From the NCBI GenBank assembly GCA_003153875.1, contig PMBY01000476.1, forward strand, positions 1-7,842: DNA of 7,842 nt, in the 5' to 3' direction. Made by a program: the position numbers and the translations under genes. This document shows positions 6,285 through 7,842 of this stretch, piece after piece (position 1 is the first letter of the stretch; every line of letters begins with the position of its first letter). The DNA comes from Myxococcales bacterium. Its GTDB lineage: Bacteria > Myxococcota > Polyangia > Fen-1088. The notes beneath the pieces are model-generated. The model did not search any database, had not been told where the DNA came from, and was given only the letters and a program-made list of their open reading frames with translations.

Positions 6285-7842
6285 CTACGGACCTCCGGCG
6301 CTCGGCGCGGTGTCGGCGCCGGCATCCGTGGGCAGCGGGATCGAAGTGAGATCCCTGCAGTCCTTGTCCTGTTTGAAACGCGCGGCGGGAACGAAATCCG
6401 CATCCTGCAGCGCAACCACACCGTTCCAGGGTGACTTGACCGCACCATCCACGTAGCGCACGTCCACGCAGGCCACGCGGATGTTGCCGTAGTCGAGCAC
6501 GCGCCCCACCGGCGCCTCGTCGAAATACAGCAACACTCGGTTCACGCCCTGGGGCGCCCCGGTGCCCTTGCCCGTGGTCAGCAGCTTGATGTGGCGCACG
6601 TCCAGGTGGTAGCAACGCTCTCCCGTGTCCTTGGTGAAGGGCGAGACGTCGTACAGGTAGCGAACCGGCTGGTAGCCCGGGCGCGAGGCCACCGTGGGAT
6701 TGGTGTGGGCGGTCACCTCGTCCAGGTTGCGCTCGCCGTCGCGGTCGATGTCCCCAAAAGCATCGGTCCGATCCAACGGATCCATCCCGGCGCGGAATTC
6801 CAGACCATCGGGAATGCGATCCCCGTCGCTGTCGGGCAAGCGGGGATCGGTCTTGAGAAATGCTTCCTCGCAGTCGCGCAGCAGATCACCGTCGGAATCG
6901 CCCCTGTCGCCCGGGGCGCAGCGGGTGAGTGGCTTGTTGGGATCCAGGGGATCGAATCCCGAGACCCGGTTTCTCTCTTCAAATAGATCGCTGTAGCCGT
7001 CGCCGTCGCTGTCCGCCGGATCCGCCGAATCGATGCAGGTCGCGCTGGCCGCCACGCAGGTGCCAGCGGCCCGCTCCTCCTCGTCGGTCAGCCCGTCGCG
7101 GTCGGTGTCGGGCTTCAGGCCGTCGCCTGTGTCGATGACCGACAGGTTGGTCGCCAACACACCCGCCAGGCCGTTCTCCTCAATGTACGGCGTGTAGTTG
7201 ATGCTGAGAAAATCGATCTTCGAGGCCGAATCGAACTCGGTATAGGTGCCCAGTCCATGCTCGGCCATGGAGGTCATGAGCGCCACACCGCCAGCCCGAT
7301 CCAGACCAAAGGGCGCTGTCAGCGCATCAGACGCCGCCGCCGGGTCGTAGAGGAACGCCGTGTGCAGTCGGATCTCGCCTACGTGATAGAAATCTTGCAA
7401 CCCCATGATGTCGTCCACCGTGCGCAGAATCTGGGGCGTCAGATTGTAGTCGGCTCCTGCGCCCAGGTCGGGATACATGCTGGTCGGAATCGAAACTGCG
7501 AAGGCCGTGCTCCAATCCTTGCGGGGCACAGTGCACACCAAGAAGTCGTCCTGGCACACGGTGGACCGGCAATGCTGGTGGGCAGGACACTGGCCCGTGC
7601 CGCATGGGGTGACGCTGGCACTGCACTGGGGATCAGGGGTGCCGTCGGAAAAGAAGATGATGATGTACTTTGTCCGGGCCCGCTCAGCCGGTGAGCTGGC
7701 CACGATGTCCTCGGAAATCATCTCATACGCGACGCCCAGGGCACCCTGGTAGTCAGTCATTGAATCCGCCTGGCTGATGCGGCTATCAATGGCGCCCCGA
7801 TCGGGCGCATTGGTGAAGCCCCCTCCTCCAGCGGGGGGAAAC
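6285..7842 (-). CDS. VWA domain and TSP3-repeat surface protein A (N-terminus outside window)
   Basis: The reading frame is open to the window edge (first whole codon at 7841) and ends at TAG 6287-6285, giving 518 visible residues. The ATG at 7760 is internal: residues before it (GGGFTNAP...) align with the VWA domain of paralogue B (LGGFTASS...). The signal peptide and first MIDAS motif must lie upstream. Visible MIDAS residues are Thr29 in MTDYQG and Asp66 in FFSDG. A six-Cys insertion follows at residues 73-103. Five TSP3-like DxDxDG repeats occupy about residues 245-382, with an extra Cys pair (TCVAASATC) between repeats 1 and 2. The C-terminal domain, about residues 390-505, has three Cys (CYHLDV, ACVDVRY, DKDC) and matches B. 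The tail is Pro/Ala/Thr-rich. By family, VWA domains bind protein ligands through a divalent cation and TSP3 repeats bind calcium. Surface adhesion is inferred. The gene abuts the start of B. Confidence 0.88.
   Translation of the reverse strand, partial: FPPAGGGGFTNAPDRGAIDSRISQADSMTDYQGALGVAYEMISEDIVASSPAERARTKYIIIFFSDGTPDPQCSASVTPCGTGQCPAHQHCRSTVCQDDFLVCTVPRKDWSTAFAVSIPTSMYPDLGAGADYNLTPQILRTVDDIMGLQDFYHVGEIRLHTAFLYDPAAASDALTAPFGLDRAGGVALMTSMAEHGLGTYTEFDSASKIDFLSINYTPYIEENGLAGVLATNLSVIDTGDGLKPDTDRDGLTDEEERAAGTCVAASATCIDSADPADSDGDGYSDLFEERNRVSGFDPLDPNKPLTRCAPGDRGDSDGDLLRDCEEAFLKTDPRLPDSDGDRIPDGLEFRAGMDPLDRTDAFGDIDRDGERNLDEVTAHTNPTVASRPGYQPVRYLYDVSPFTKDTGERCYHLDVRHIKLLTTGKGTGAPQGVNRVLLYFDEAPVGRVLDYGNIRVACVDVRYVDGAVKSPWNGVVALQDADFVPAARFKQDKDCRDLTSIPLPTDAGADTAPSAGGP
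6292..6296 (-). promoter_or_regulatory. Ribosome binding site for VWA gene B
   Basis: GGAGG on the minus strand lies seven bases before GTG 6284. It sits inside the last codons of gene A (Gly-Gly-Pro-stop). This decides the GTG start and implies translational coupling to the gene upstream. Confidence 0.8.
6696..7112 (-). repeat. Five TSP3-like calcium-binding repeats in protein A
   Basis: The repeat cores are DTDRDGLTD, DSDGDGYSD, DSDGDLLRD, DSDGDRIPD and DIDRDGERN. Most keep the alternating Asp ladder that coordinates calcium in TSP3 and related repeats. Acidic residues (EE, DE) follow each core. The repeats are protein-level and diverged, not identical DNA copies. Together they should form a calcium-dependent rigid stalk between the VWA and the C-terminal domain. 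Confidence 0.85.
7533..7625 (-). other. Six-Cys insertion in the VWA domain of protein A
   Basis: Cys at visible residues 73, 80, 85, 91, 96 and 103 follow directly after the MIDAS Asp strand (FFSDG). Paralogue B has no Cys here and paralogue C has four. The loop should lie on the VWA face near the metal site, where ligands bind in this fold. Confidence 0.7.

Noticed and set aside
5445..6434. Long plus-strand open frame (329 codons) opposite gene B
   Set aside because: It lies antisense to an intact VWA/TSP3 gene with clear motifs, crosses a gene junction, and has no recognisable domain. High GC makes such antisense frames common.
6285..7760. ATG 7760 as the true start of gene A
   Set aside because: The frame is open upstream to the window edge and those residues align with the VWA domain of B. 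Starting there would cut the domain in half and leave no signal peptide.

Overview
The window is high-GC DNA coding along almost its whole length. All genes lie on the minus strand and are packed end to end. They read, in transcription order from high to low coordinates, as five genes: VWA/TSP3 protein A (7842-6285, start outside the window), VWA/TSP3 lipoprotein B (6284-4632), a PPC-module Cys-rich lipoprotein (4660-2555), a seven-repeat beta-propeller lipoprotein (2542-1565), and VWA/TSP3 lipoprotein C (1568-1, end outside the window). Junctions are abutting (TAG then GTG), a 29-nt overlap, a 12-nt gap and a 4-nt GTGA overlap. This is what a single translationally coupled operon looks like. 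There is no room for internal promoters or terminators, and I see no RNA gene, mobile element or CRISPR array.

The organism is not named by any housekeeping gene. Large surface lipoproteins, calcium-binding DxDxDG repeats, PPC modules and Cys-rich segments of the 'CKTDTDC' kind, together with high GC, fit Myxococcota or related former Deltaproteobacteria. This is a judgement from style, not from a phylogenetic marker.

Proteins A, B and C are paralogues with the same order: lipoprotein signal (seen in B and C), a von Willebrand factor A (VWA) domain, five thrombospondin type 3-like (TSP3) calcium-binding repeats, and a C-terminal region. A and B keep the metal-ion-dependent adhesion site (MIDAS) as far as it is visible. 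C has lost it at all three aligned positions. The C-terminal domain is shared by A and B but not recognisably by C. The two genes between B and C encode lipoproteins of other folds, with PPC-like beta-sandwiches and a predicted seven-bladed propeller.

The reasonable reading is a co-produced set of envelope lipoproteins forming, or contributing to, a cell-surface binding or adhesion assembly. It would have two metal-competent VWA proteins, one VWA protein with a dead site, and two probable scaffold proteins. No enzyme active site is recognised in any of the five, and the function is inferred only from domain families.
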